Below, piece by piece: positions 1 through 7,612 of a DNA stretch of 40,093 bases. Position 1 is the stretch's first letter. Each line of letters starts with the position of its first letter. Made by a program: the position numbers and the translations under genes. The DNA is taken from NCBI GenBank assembly GCA_004559785.1, contig SFXD01000007.1:1-40093 (forward strand), read 5' to 3'. The notes beneath the pieces are model-generated. The model worked only from the letters and a program-made list of their open reading frames with translations. It searched no databases and was not told the DNA's origin. This DNA comes from a bacterium (GTDB lineage: Bacteria > Bacteroidota > Bacteroidia > Bacteroidales > Bacteroidaceae).

Positions 1-202
1 ATTTATAGAACACCCCATAAGTATTCTGCAAGTGTCTCGGTCGAATTTATAGAACAAATATGTAAGGATTTCTATACCATCCTACATTCCAGAATCTTCA
101 CTAAAAACTCTGCTAAAATCTGGCTGAAAATAATCTGGTGTCTTTTTAAATATCAGGGTCGTCGCTACGCTCCTCAAAGTCTAAACTAAAAATCCCTTTT
201 AA

Positions 203-232
203 GCAATGAGCAGAGAGCTCTCTGCTCATTGC
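203..232 (-). terminator. 30-bp perfect palindrome after GH38, possible terminator
   Basis: The sequence GCAATGAGCAGAGAG is followed directly by its exact reverse complement. Read on the minus strand it lies about 28 nt after the GH38 stop and is followed by TTAAAAGGGATTTTTAG, a weakly T-rich tract. It could end the GH43-GH38 transcript. Because the same units recur as a tandem array here and again near 35.45-35.52 kb, it may equally be a member of a dispersed repeat family. Confidence 0.4.
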
Positions 233-258
233 TCATTGCTCTCTGCTCATTGCTCTCT
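203..258. repeat. GCTCATTGC/TCTCTGCTC tandem array
   Basis: After the palindrome, units of about 9-11 nt (GCTCATTGCTC, TCTGCTCATTGC) repeat up to about position 258. The same units reappear in the interior of the MITE-like element at 35374-35560. Such TGAGCAATGAGC-type arrays are not coding; their role is unknown. Confidence 0.7.
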
Positions 259-259
259 C

Positions 260-3200
260 TTATCGACTTCCACCGATAAACTTCTCTCCGTTCCTGATGT
301 ATATCCCCTTGTGCAGTCCGTCGGGATTCACCTTCCTGCCGCTGAGGTCGTACGTGGGCGTGGCTTCTTCCGCTTCATTGGCAGGGGAGGGGAGCAGGAC
401 GTCCGTCTCGTAGTCTTCCTCCGTCATGCCATAGACGGCAAACTCGTATATGCGTGTCACGTAGCCATTCTGCTCTCCCTGTATCATCTGCAACCTAACC
501 TTGCTGGTAGTGAAAGGCGACACTTGGCGGATAACCTTGTTTAACTGGTTGTCGTCTACCTGATCGGCATCAATCCATGTGCCGTCCGTGCCAAGGTATT
601 GCAACTTGAATGCCGAAGGGGTATATCCGCCACTCTCCCGGGCTGCACCCAGCACCATCCACTTGTCTATGCGGACGGGCTTGGAGAAGGTGTATTGCAG
701 GTATGGCGTCTTGCTCTGTGATTCCGTCACGCACCACTTGGTAGAGGCATCTTGGTCGTTGGCATACTTGCCGGCCTCTGCCGTCCCGTTCTGATGCGAG
801 CATGTAACGGCGGAAGGCTTTAGCCTGTCGTCGTCAGCGGAACCGGCAAGTTCGGAGTATTCAATCTCGGTCGTCAACGGGGTGAATGCCGTGACTCTAT
901 TGCCGCCTCCACTGGCTGTAGTGGCTGCAAAGAGGTAAGCCTTGCGGTTGGCTGCCGACAAAGTGACCTCGGTGACATCGTCATCGAGAGGTATGCTATA
1001 CTTGTACATGTACATCATGGTCATTGCCTCGTTGCTCTTCCCTGAGATGGAGTGGGCATGAGACATGGCAAGGGCGACGTTGGCATCCTTGCGATAAGAA
1101 GCCTCAAGGGTGGTGCATGTCAGGGGCGAGCCTACCCTGCCCGAGTAGTAAGGCACTTTCAGCACGGTGGTTGAGTCGCCATGCGTGACGGTGACATCCG
1201 AGCCCTGCTCCGACGAACTTGCTAGGAGCAGATGGAGGCAGTCCTCCCCGGGCTGTCGGTCGAGTGTCACCTTGTTGCCGGCAGTGCGCATGGCATTGTA
1301 CTTCCCGTCCGTCCTGTCTGCCATGACGAAACGTACTCCGTCAACCAAGATGGAATCGTCTATCAGTTCGGCTGGGTAGGCATAGGTACATGTGGCGGTG
1401 GCATTGCCTCTCTTCCTGTCGTAGCTCATGAGGTCGATGTTGGGCGTGAAGGTTGCCGGCGTACCCAGTGAATTGGCGGTACTTGTGTCGGCGTTGGAAG
1501 GCTTTAGCCTCACGGCAAAGGTCTTTGGCTGGTAATGTCCGATGTCGAAGCACAGCTCGTTGCCCTGGAACGTGGCGTTGCCTTGTTCCTCCTCAAGGGC
1601 GTTGACCTCGCGTGCAGAGGCTATGTCTGCGGGGAATGCTATACGAACGTCTTGCTGGTCGTTGCCTGTCCATTCGTAGACGCGCACTATCAGTTCGTCC
1701 GTATCTTCCGCCTTCTTGAGAGCCTTGATGCTAATGCCGTTGGTGTTGGGCTTCGCAAAATCCATCTTTCTGCCAAGAGAACCTGAATGCTTGGATGTGG
1801 CGAAGGCAAGCAGGGGCTGGTTGAGCCTGGATGCCTCCATCTGCGTATCGGCTATCCATTGGCTACGGTGGGGAAGAATAGAATAAGTGAACATATTAGG
1901 ACCGATGTCCATGTTAGCTTGATGCTGATAACTGCCGCACGAAGGAGTGTGCAGCAGGGTAAGGCGTAGGCTGTTGTTGGCAGGTTTGTCCCATCCGTAC
2001 TTGCAGTCGTTCAGTATGGAAACGCCGTATGCCCCTGTCGTGTTGCTATGGTCAGCCCACTGGTGTCCCACCACCTCGTATTCGTCGCTGCTCCTCACGC
2101 CGCGGCTAACGGTGCCGAGCGATATGTCGTATGTGTCCTTTTGGTTGCTGAAGCTGAAGGGGAACTGCACCTTGAGCATCCTCTCGTGGGTCTGCCAATC
2201 GACCTCGTTGACACAATCTATGCGGTCGGACAGGGCATTCATCCTGACATATTGCACGAAGGTAGAACCCTCCTTGCTACGTTCTATGCGGAAGGATGTG
2301 CGGAGCGGGCCTCGCTCTACAAGCCTTATGTCGGCGTTACCGCTGACGTACGCCGAAGGAGTACGGCAGACATCGGTGTAGCTTATCTCCCATGCCGGCC
2401 ATGTGTCCTCGTGGTCGTATATCATCATCTGCCTGACCGCACCATTGATGAGCGAGCGTTTGCCCTCCTCGTCGTACACTTTGCTTATGTCTCCGTTGGC
2501 GTTGATGGTAACGGTATAGCTGCCGTTGCTAATCCGCCTCTCGTCCTCGTCGACCGTAAGTGGCGATTCGAGTCCGGAGCTCTCCCCGAGCCTTACGTCA
2601 TACACCGCACACCCCAGCGACGGCACGTCGGCAGCAAAGATGAAGCTGACCTTGCCCTCGCCGGCATCATAGCCCGTAATTTGTGACAGCACTTCCCTGC
2701 CGTCGGGACCGACCACCCTCAGGGAATATGGCTCGGAGTCGCACGGCATGCTGCCCTCCACTATGTCCTGACGATTGTGGGACAGAGGGTTGTAGACTAT
2801 GATGGGAGTCCCCTGGACCTGTGTGTCAAGCAAAGGCGCAATGGCAGCAACCGCATTCGACAGTTGCTGGGCAAAGGTCTTGTTGGCAAGGTAGTACTCG
2901 TTGGTGGAATAGTCGTTCGCCTTGAGCGTGGACGTACCCGTTATGCCGTCGTGGTGCTGCTGCCAGATGGTGTGAATCCATGCTTCCCTGATGGCTTGCG
3001 AGGGATAGTCAGCCGCGCCAAGCCAGTATGCGAGGGAGGAAGCCTTCTCGGCGGCATCGGCAAGCAGTTCGTTCTTGCGGTTCCATCTCTTGAGCAAGCC
3101 CCAACTGGTATACGAACCCACGCCATGGGTACGCATGGGGAGTTCTCCGTCCCACACGTGGTACTTGCCGTTCTTGTACTTGTCGAGGAAGTCGAATATC

Positions 3201-4069
3201 TCATCGGGAGAAGCCAGTTTGACTCCAAACTTCCCATCCTGCTTGCCAGCCATGAGGTTGAGCCAATAGGGCGTGTTCTCGCCAGAAGAAGAGGCATCGT
3301 CCTTCAGTCCGCCACCACGGTCGCTCCTTGGACCCACGTAACGCACTACGGCAGGTACGCCATACTTGTCGTAGTTGTCCTGAATCTGCTTCGCATAAGA
3401 TTCGTCTTCCGTAAGGTCCTTGTTGAACTCCTCGTGCGAGTCGTAGGCACCGGGCTTGTAAATGGCATATATCTGGCTCCCGTCCACGCCTTGCCATATC
3501 CCGAATGGCGGCAGGCTGCCGTATGCAGCCGAGCCCCATGCAAGCTTTGCCGTATGGAAGCCCTTGACACCGGCGTGCCTTGCAAGCGAAGGCAGGGCAT
3601 ACGAGAATCCGAAGCAATCGGGCAGCATGATGTCGTAGCCACCACGTACGCCAAACTCCTGCTTGTAGAACTGGTTGGCATAGAGCATACTGTGCAATAT
3701 GCTTTCTGCGGATGACATCATAACGTCCGTTGCATCTATGGACATACCACTCACGTGCCACTGCCCGGAAGCGATATACTTCTTCAATGCCTCGTATTCG
3801 GTGGGATAGTATTCCTTCATCCACATGTACCTGATGGCGCCCTCGTAATTGAGCCTGAACAGGGGGTACTTGTCCATCAGTGCCATGTTCTGCGTAAGGG
3901 TGTTCTTGATGTAGCTGTTGATGGTGGTGTTCACCTCCCAGTTCCATTGCGTGTCAAGGTGGGTGTTGGAGATGAAAAACAGTGTCTTCTCCTCCGTCTC
4001 GGCACTTGCTTCAAGGCATGGTGCTGACAATGCAGCCAGCAGTATTGTAGGCAAAATGAATGGTCTCAT
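260..4069 (-). CDS. secreted GH38 alpha-mannosidase with F5/8-type domain and T9SS-like tail
   Basis: A 1269-residue glycoside hydrolase family 38 alpha-mannosidase, expected to remove alpha-mannose from glycans outside the cell. Residues 1-23 look like a signal peptide. The catalytic domain starts with NTHLDTQWNW (zinc ligands H37 and D39), carries LPDCFGFS with the likely nucleophile D151, and later WQQHHDG with a further zinc-ligand histidine. After the usual GH38 C-terminal beta domains comes an extra beta-rich segment (about 880-1090), then a discoidin/F5-8-type carbohydrate-binding domain (about 1095-1220). The end (YDLSGRKV...KGIYIRNGEKFI) resembles a type A T9SS sorting domain. It starts 23 nt after the GH43 stop, so the two form an operon. 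Family assignment is firm; exact linkage specificity cannot be read from the sequence. Confidence 0.92.
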   Translation of the reverse strand: MRPFILPTILLAALSAPCLEASAETEEKTLFFISNTHLDTQWNWEVNTTINSYIKNTLTQNMALMDKYPLFRLNYEGAIRYMWMKEYYPTEYEALKKYIASGQWHVSGMSIDATDVMMSSAESILHSMLYANQFYKQEFGVRGGYDIMLPDCFGFSYALPSLARHAGVKGFHTAKLAWGSAAYGSLPPFGIWQGVDGSQIYAIYKPGAYDSHEEFNKDLTEDESYAKQIQDNYDKYGVPAVVRYVGPRSDRGGGLKDDASSSGENTPYWLNLMAGKQDGKFGVKLASPDEIFDFLDKYKNGKYHVWDGELPMRTHGVGSYTSWGLLKRWNRKNELLADAAEKASSLAYWLGAADYPSQAIREAWIHTIWQQHHDGITGTSTLKANDYSTNEYYLANKTFAQQLSNAVAAIAPLLDTQVQGTPIIVYNPLSHNRQDIVEGSMPCDSEPYSLRVVGPDGREVLSQITGYDAGEGKVSFIFAADVPSLGCAVYDVRLGESSGLESPLTVDEDERRISNGSYTVTINANGDISKVYDEEGKRSLINGAVRQMMIYDHEDTWPAWEISYTDVCRTPSAYVSGNADIRLVERGPLRTSFRIERSKEGSTFVQYVRMNALSDRIDCVNEVDWQTHERMLKVQFPFSFSNQKDTYDISLGTVSRGVRSSDEYEVVGHQWADHSNTTGAYGVSILNDCKYGWDKPANNSLRLTLLHTPSCGSYQHQANMDIGPNMFTYSILPHRSQWIADTQMEASRLNQPLLAFATSKHSGSLGRKMDFAKPNTNGISIKALKKAEDTDELIVRVYEWTGNDQQDVRIAFPADIASAREVNALEEEQGNATFQGNELCFDIGHYQPKTFAVRLKPSNADTSTANSLGTPATFTPNIDLMSYDRKRGNATATCTYAYPAELIDDSILVDGVRFVMADRTDGKYNAMRTAGNKVTLDRQPGEDCLHLLLASSSEQGSDVTVTHGDSTTVLKVPYYSGRVGSPLTCTTLEASYRKDANVALAMSHAHSISGKSNEAMTMMYMYKYSIPLDDDVTEVTLSAANRKAYLFAATTASGGGNRVTAFTPLTTEIEYSELAGSADDDRLKPSAVTCSHQNGTAEAGKYANDQDASTKWCVTESQSKTPYLQYTFSKPVRIDKWMVLGAARESGGYTPSAFKLQYLGTDGTWIDADQVDDNQLNKVIRQVSPFTTSKVRLQMIQGEQNGYVTRIYEFAVYGMTEEDYETDVLLPSPANEAEEATPTYDLSGRKVNPDGLHKGIYIRNGEKFIGGSR

Positions 4070-4092
4070 AATAAAGTTCCGGGCAATATTCC

Positions 4093-7053
4093 CTATCTGA
4101 TTATCGTCTTCTTTCCGTTAATGATGTATATACCCTTGGAAGGATGGGCTACGCGCCTACCCATCAGGTCGTGAACCATGGGTTCGGCATGCGTGCCGGC
4201 CTCGCTTGTGACATTGTCTATTGACGTTCCTCCCTCGAAGCCGCACAGGTCACGGTAGTCCCCCCTGTCGTACTGCCATTGCAGTATGGGGTAGCCGTTT
4301 CCGGCAGACGGATCCTTGTACCAGGGTTCTCCCCATGCCTCAGCCACCTTCTGCAATTCGGCGTGTGACTTGCCCTCCGGGTTTGGCTCTCCGTTGATGG
4401 TAGTCTCAGCAAAGGTGTACGTATCCATCAGGATGTCTCCGGTTGCCGTGGTGCCGAAGGGCAGTGCAGTGTTGCCGTCGACGGACTTGTTCCAGGCGAT
4501 GACGTTGTCGTACGTAGAGACAGGCGTAGAGGAGTTCTGCCCTCCTGCCACAATGCCTCCTGCAATGGGTGAGCTTACTTCGCCAGCCGCATAGCACCTC
4601 TCTATGCTGAGTTCCGTGCGTACGCGTCCAACGAGACCGCCCGAGTAGTTGGCAGAACCACCGTTGCCCAGGATGTTGACGGCAGAATAGCAGTTGCGGA
4701 TGGTGATGGGAGAGGAGTTGAGGGTACCTCCTACGGCCCCCACGTAACCCTTGCTGACGATGCTGCCAGTGAGGTAACAATTCTCCACTATCACGGGGAA
4801 CATGTTGCCTTCAGCGTCCTTGAAGGTGCTGTGGCCCATGTAGCCGCAGATGATGCCTGAGCCAGACGTGGTAGCCTCCACCTTGGCATTCACGAATCCC
4901 ACGTTGCGTACCTCGCCGCACAGCGTACCTGCGAAACTGGGATAATACTTGGACCCGTCGGGCGTGAGGTTGAAGATAATGTGTCCCTTGCCATCGAGCG
5001 TGAACCAGTTCCTGTAGTTGTTCTCGGAAGTATTGAGCTGCTTCCATACGAAGCCCTCCATGTCCACGTCCGCATCCATCTCGAAATACACCATCTGCTC
5101 CTTGACGAGCACGTCGCGCATATGGTCCAACTGCTCGGGGCGTGAAATCACGTACGGGTTCTCGCGTGTGCCGTCGCCCTTCTGGTAGGAATACTGCATC
5201 TCGTGTACGGCGGTTGACATGCGCAGGATGAGTTCCTCTACCTTGCCGTCGGTGTAACTCATGTCCGCCAGTACCTGGGCAGCCTCGGCAAGGATGGCGA
5301 CTGCCTCCTCGCTGCAGTAGCCGCCCTTCTGCGCATCGTCTATGTCCTGCTGCATCGACTTGTACTTCTCAGAAAGAGCCGAGTAGGCAGCCTTGCTGGC
5401 ATCTATGCTGTCGAGAGTGAGGCTGACCTTCTTCAGGGCCTGGTATTTCACCTCGCCATCCTCAGCAGCCTCCGCATCCTGCTTGTATTGGGCGATACTC
5501 TCGCGGTAGCCCTTGTAGAACGGGGCGTTGTCGGAAGACACGGCATCTGCCATGTCGTAGTAAGCCTGCAGCACATTCTGCACGGCCTCGACATTCTTGC
5601 CACGGAAGACGACCTTGATGTTGCCTGCGTAGAATCTCTCACCCGAGGTGAGGGAGCCCTTGGTGCGCATTCCTATGGTAAGCTTGCCGTCTGTGGCGAG
5701 TCCGTAAACCTTCTGGCTGAACCTTCCACGGAGGAAGTTGCTTGAAATAACCGTCTCCGTAGCAGGTGCTACGAGGTTCTCCTCAGTAGGGTTCAGGGCA
5801 GGGGTAGCCACCCTGTTGACGTACAGTTCCACGCCGCCTTCCGTGGCAAAGTCGTTAAGCGACATCTCGTAGATGCCCTCTTCGACACCCTTGATGGTCT
5901 GGCTTGCATCGAACGAGCCTTCGGTCTTGGCATAGCCGAGGGGCATGAAGGCAGAACCCTTGCCGGAGTTCATGTCAATGTCCTCCGACTTCTCCACCAT
6001 CCATCCCTTCCAGCCGGACTTCATGAGGTCCAGGTTCTGGAACTTGTAGGTAATGTTTGCACCTTCGCCTGAATAGAATACCGGGGCGGGCATGGCATCG
6101 CTGCTCGGATGCCCGTCGTTGATGCTTGGCCAGCCGTCCGCACTCCATGTAATCTTGTCCAAGAGCATGAGTCGGCCATTGAAGTCGTTGTTCCTGTCGT
6201 ATGAGTGGTACAGCATCCAGTCGTCGCCGTTGTCATCGGTGATGATTTCGCTGTTGTGTCCGGGTCCCTTCCACCTGTTGTTGCCTGTCAGGATGGTGGT
6301 ATAGTTGTTGTTCTTCATGTCGCCGCCCTGCTTGTTGAGGTATGGGCCTGTCAGCTTGGTGGAGCGTCCCACGACGACCCTATACGTGCTGTTCTCTCCT
6401 TCGCAACAACTGCCCACGCTGGCGAACAGGTAATAGTAGTTGCCACGCTTGTAGATCATCGCACCCTCGAAGGCACCTCCCGCAATCTTGGTCTTCTTCT
6501 TGAAGTCCTTCACTGCCAGTGCATCGTCGGTCAGTTCTGCTATGTAAATGTCGTGGAAACTTCCCCAAGCCAGGTATTTCTTGTCAAACTCCTCGATGTA
6601 GACTGGGTCTATGCTATTGTGTACTCCGATTTCCTCACTGCGGAACATCTTGCCCACGTCGGTGAACTTCTCGGGCGTGGCACCCGTGGCAACACCGATG
6701 CCCGTGCGCGTGCCGTTTCCCCAGAGAGCCGAGGCATAATACAACACATACCTACCGTCGACGTAGTTGGCATCGGCAGCCCAGAGGCTGTAATGGTCGG
6801 TGGTACCATCAGCCTTGACGCTATCATTCCATGTGGGACGGGATATTACTCCGCTGACGTTTGTCCAGTTTATAAGGTTTGAACTCTTCCTGCAACGGCA
6901 ACCGGTAGCATACGCATAGAACGTGCCATCGGGTGCCCTTTGTACCGTGGGGTCAGGGAAGTCACTGCCATAGACAGGATTCTTGTAGGTAGTCTGGGCA
7001 TTAGAAACTGCCATGCTAAACAATGCAATGATAAGCGTGAGAGAAATCTTCAT
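4093..7053 (-). CDS. secreted GH43 arabinanase-like glycosidase with GLUG-like region and T9SS-like tail
   Basis: A 986-residue secreted glycosidase. Residues 1-19 form a signal peptide ending SNAQ. The GH43 five-bladed propeller follows, with expected catalytic residues D34 (in SDFPDP), D149 (in NSIDP) and E196 (in AFEGAMI). The SVGSCCEGENSTYRVVVGRS segment is typical of the arabinanase/arabinosidase branch of GH43. A middle region contains a CBM-like beta segment (about 330-480) and a helical linker (about 490-620). A repeat region near 630-920 with GGLVGRV and GGIVAGG motifs resembles GLUG/beta-helix repeats. The C-terminus (HDLMGRRVAHPSKGIYIINGKK) looks like a T9SS sorting tail. It is the first gene of the GH43-GH38 operon and has its own promoter. 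Exact substrate is uncertain; arabinan or arabinose-decorated glycans are the best guess. Confidence 0.9.
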   Translation of the reverse strand: MKISLTLIIALFSMAVSNAQTTYKNPVYGSDFPDPTVQRAPDGTFYAYATGCRCRKSSNLINWTNVSGVISRPTWNDSVKADGTTDHYSLWAADANYVDGRYVLYYASALWGNGTRTGIGVATGATPEKFTDVGKMFRSEEIGVHNSIDPVYIEEFDKKYLAWGSFHDIYIAELTDDALAVKDFKKKTKIAGGAFEGAMIYKRGNYYYLFASVGSCCEGENSTYRVVVGRSTKLTGPYLNKQGGDMKNNNYTTILTGNNRWKGPGHNSEIITDDNGDDWMLYHSYDRNNDFNGRLMLLDKITWSADGWPSINDGHPSSDAMPAPVFYSGEGANITYKFQNLDLMKSGWKGWMVEKSEDIDMNSGKGSAFMPLGYAKTEGSFDASQTIKGVEEGIYEMSLNDFATEGGVELYVNRVATPALNPTEENLVAPATETVISSNFLRGRFSQKVYGLATDGKLTIGMRTKGSLTSGERFYAGNIKVVFRGKNVEAVQNVLQAYYDMADAVSSDNAPFYKGYRESIAQYKQDAEAAEDGEVKYQALKKVSLTLDSIDASKAAYSALSEKYKSMQQDIDDAQKGGYCSEEAVAILAEAAQVLADMSYTDGKVEELILRMSTAVHEMQYSYQKGDGTRENPYVISRPEQLDHMRDVLVKEQMVYFEMDADVDMEGFVWKQLNTSENNYRNWFTLDGKGHIIFNLTPDGSKYYPSFAGTLCGEVRNVGFVNAKVEATTSGSGIICGYMGHSTFKDAEGNMFPVIVENCYLTGSIVSKGYVGAVGGTLNSSPITIRNCYSAVNILGNGGSANYSGGLVGRVRTELSIERCYAAGEVSSPIAGGIVAGGQNSSTPVSTYDNVIAWNKSVDGNTALPFGTTATGDILMDTYTFAETTINGEPNPEGKSHAELQKVAEAWGEPWYKDPSAGNGYPILQWQYDRGDYRDLCGFEGGTSIDNVTSEAGTHAEPMVHDLMGRRVAHPSKGIYIINGKKTIIR

Positions 7054-7091
7054 AGGTTGTCTTTTAGTGTGATTATGCTATATTTCCATGG

Positions 7092-7122
7092 CAAATTTAT
7101 GCAATTTTGTCGAGAACTACAA
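7092..7122 (-). promoter_or_regulatory. promoter of the GH43-GH38 operon
   Basis: On the minus strand, TTG (7122-7120) is followed after exactly 20 nt by TAAATTTG (7099-7092). This matches the Bacteroidetes primary sigma factor consensus (-33 TTG, -7 TAnnTTTG) completely. It lies about 40 nt upstream of the GH43 start codon. Confidence 0.8.
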
Positions 7123-7211
7123 GAAAAGGATGCTTTTTTTGCATGAAACATTTATAGTTTGCCCTTATGCAAGGCATGCATGTATTGTGGGACGGGCATA
7201 AGAGCCATCCT

Positions 7212-7559
7212 TCAGCAATACAACGCCCTCACCTTCCTTGGCAGCCTTGAGACGACGAGCATGTACGACTCGCGCATCCACTCCATAACCACTTCGGAAT
7301 CGAAGTTCTCATAGTACACGTCGCTCCAGTGCTTCTTGTTCCAATGCCATGCAGGTGTCACGGAGGAATATGTCTCCCTCAGTTCCTCGTTCCTCTCAGG
7401 AGACAGTTTTATGGCGAAGCGTGGATTGTCAGTCCCTATCCAAAGGCATACAAAAATCTTGCCCTCGATGCGGAACGTGAGGACATCGTCGCCGAAGGGC
7501 ATGTCCTCCGTAACTCCCGGGAGGGTCAAAGCCATCTCCCTTACTTCTTCGATATTCAT
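7212..7559 (-). CDS. MmcQ/YjbR family small protein
   Basis: A 115-residue protein of the MmcQ/YjbR fold family (CyaY-like). Family hallmarks are visible: ALTLPGVTEDMPFG near the start, IKLSPERNEELRE in the middle, and HWNKKHW and W-x2-ESY-x-LV near the end, closing with LPRKVR. The function of this family is not settled; some members have been described as DNA-binding on structural grounds. The gene follows priA with a 53-nt gap on the same strand and is probably the last gene of the T9SS-priA transcript. Confidence 0.85.
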   Translation of the reverse strand: MNIEEVREMALTLPGVTEDMPFGDDVLTFRIEGKIFVCLWIGTDNPRFAIKLSPERNEELRETYSSVTPAWHWNKKHWSDVYYENFDSEVVMEWMRESYMLVVSRLPRKVRALYC

Positions 7560-7612
7560 GACGTGGTATATATTTTGTTAATGTATAGGGGCACATCGCC
7601 CCATCGCCTTTC

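Larger units (their letters stand above)
1..259. other. gene-free left edge with direct repeat and tandem array
   Basis: No coding region is supported here. Two copies of ATTTATAGAACA (1-12 and 45-56) lie 44 nt apart. From 203 onward there is a 30-bp perfect palindrome and a short tandem array of GCTCATTGC/TCTCTGCTC units running to about 258, directly beside the stop codon of the GH38 gene. The short plus-strand reading frame over this array is low-complexity and is not believed. Confidence 0.6.

Noticed and set aside
206..544. Plus-strand open frame starting in the tandem array
   Set aside because: Its first part is a low-complexity translation of the repeat (SAHCSLLSAHCSLL) and the rest is antisense to GH38.
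2777..3715. Long plus-strand open frame (312 codons) inside the GH38 gene
   Set aside because: It is antisense to a gene with clear family motifs, has no recognisable domain and shows antisense-type composition. The same holds for other long antisense frames, such as 10104-11147, 11110-12477, 7691-8605, 14600-15199, 20259-21119 and 31231-32103.
7156..7200. Intrinsic terminator after the MmcQ/YjbR gene
   Set aside because: Only a 7-bp inverted repeat (CTTATGC/GCATAAG) with a long loop was found and it is not followed by a convincing T-run in the right direction, so it was not listed as a feature.
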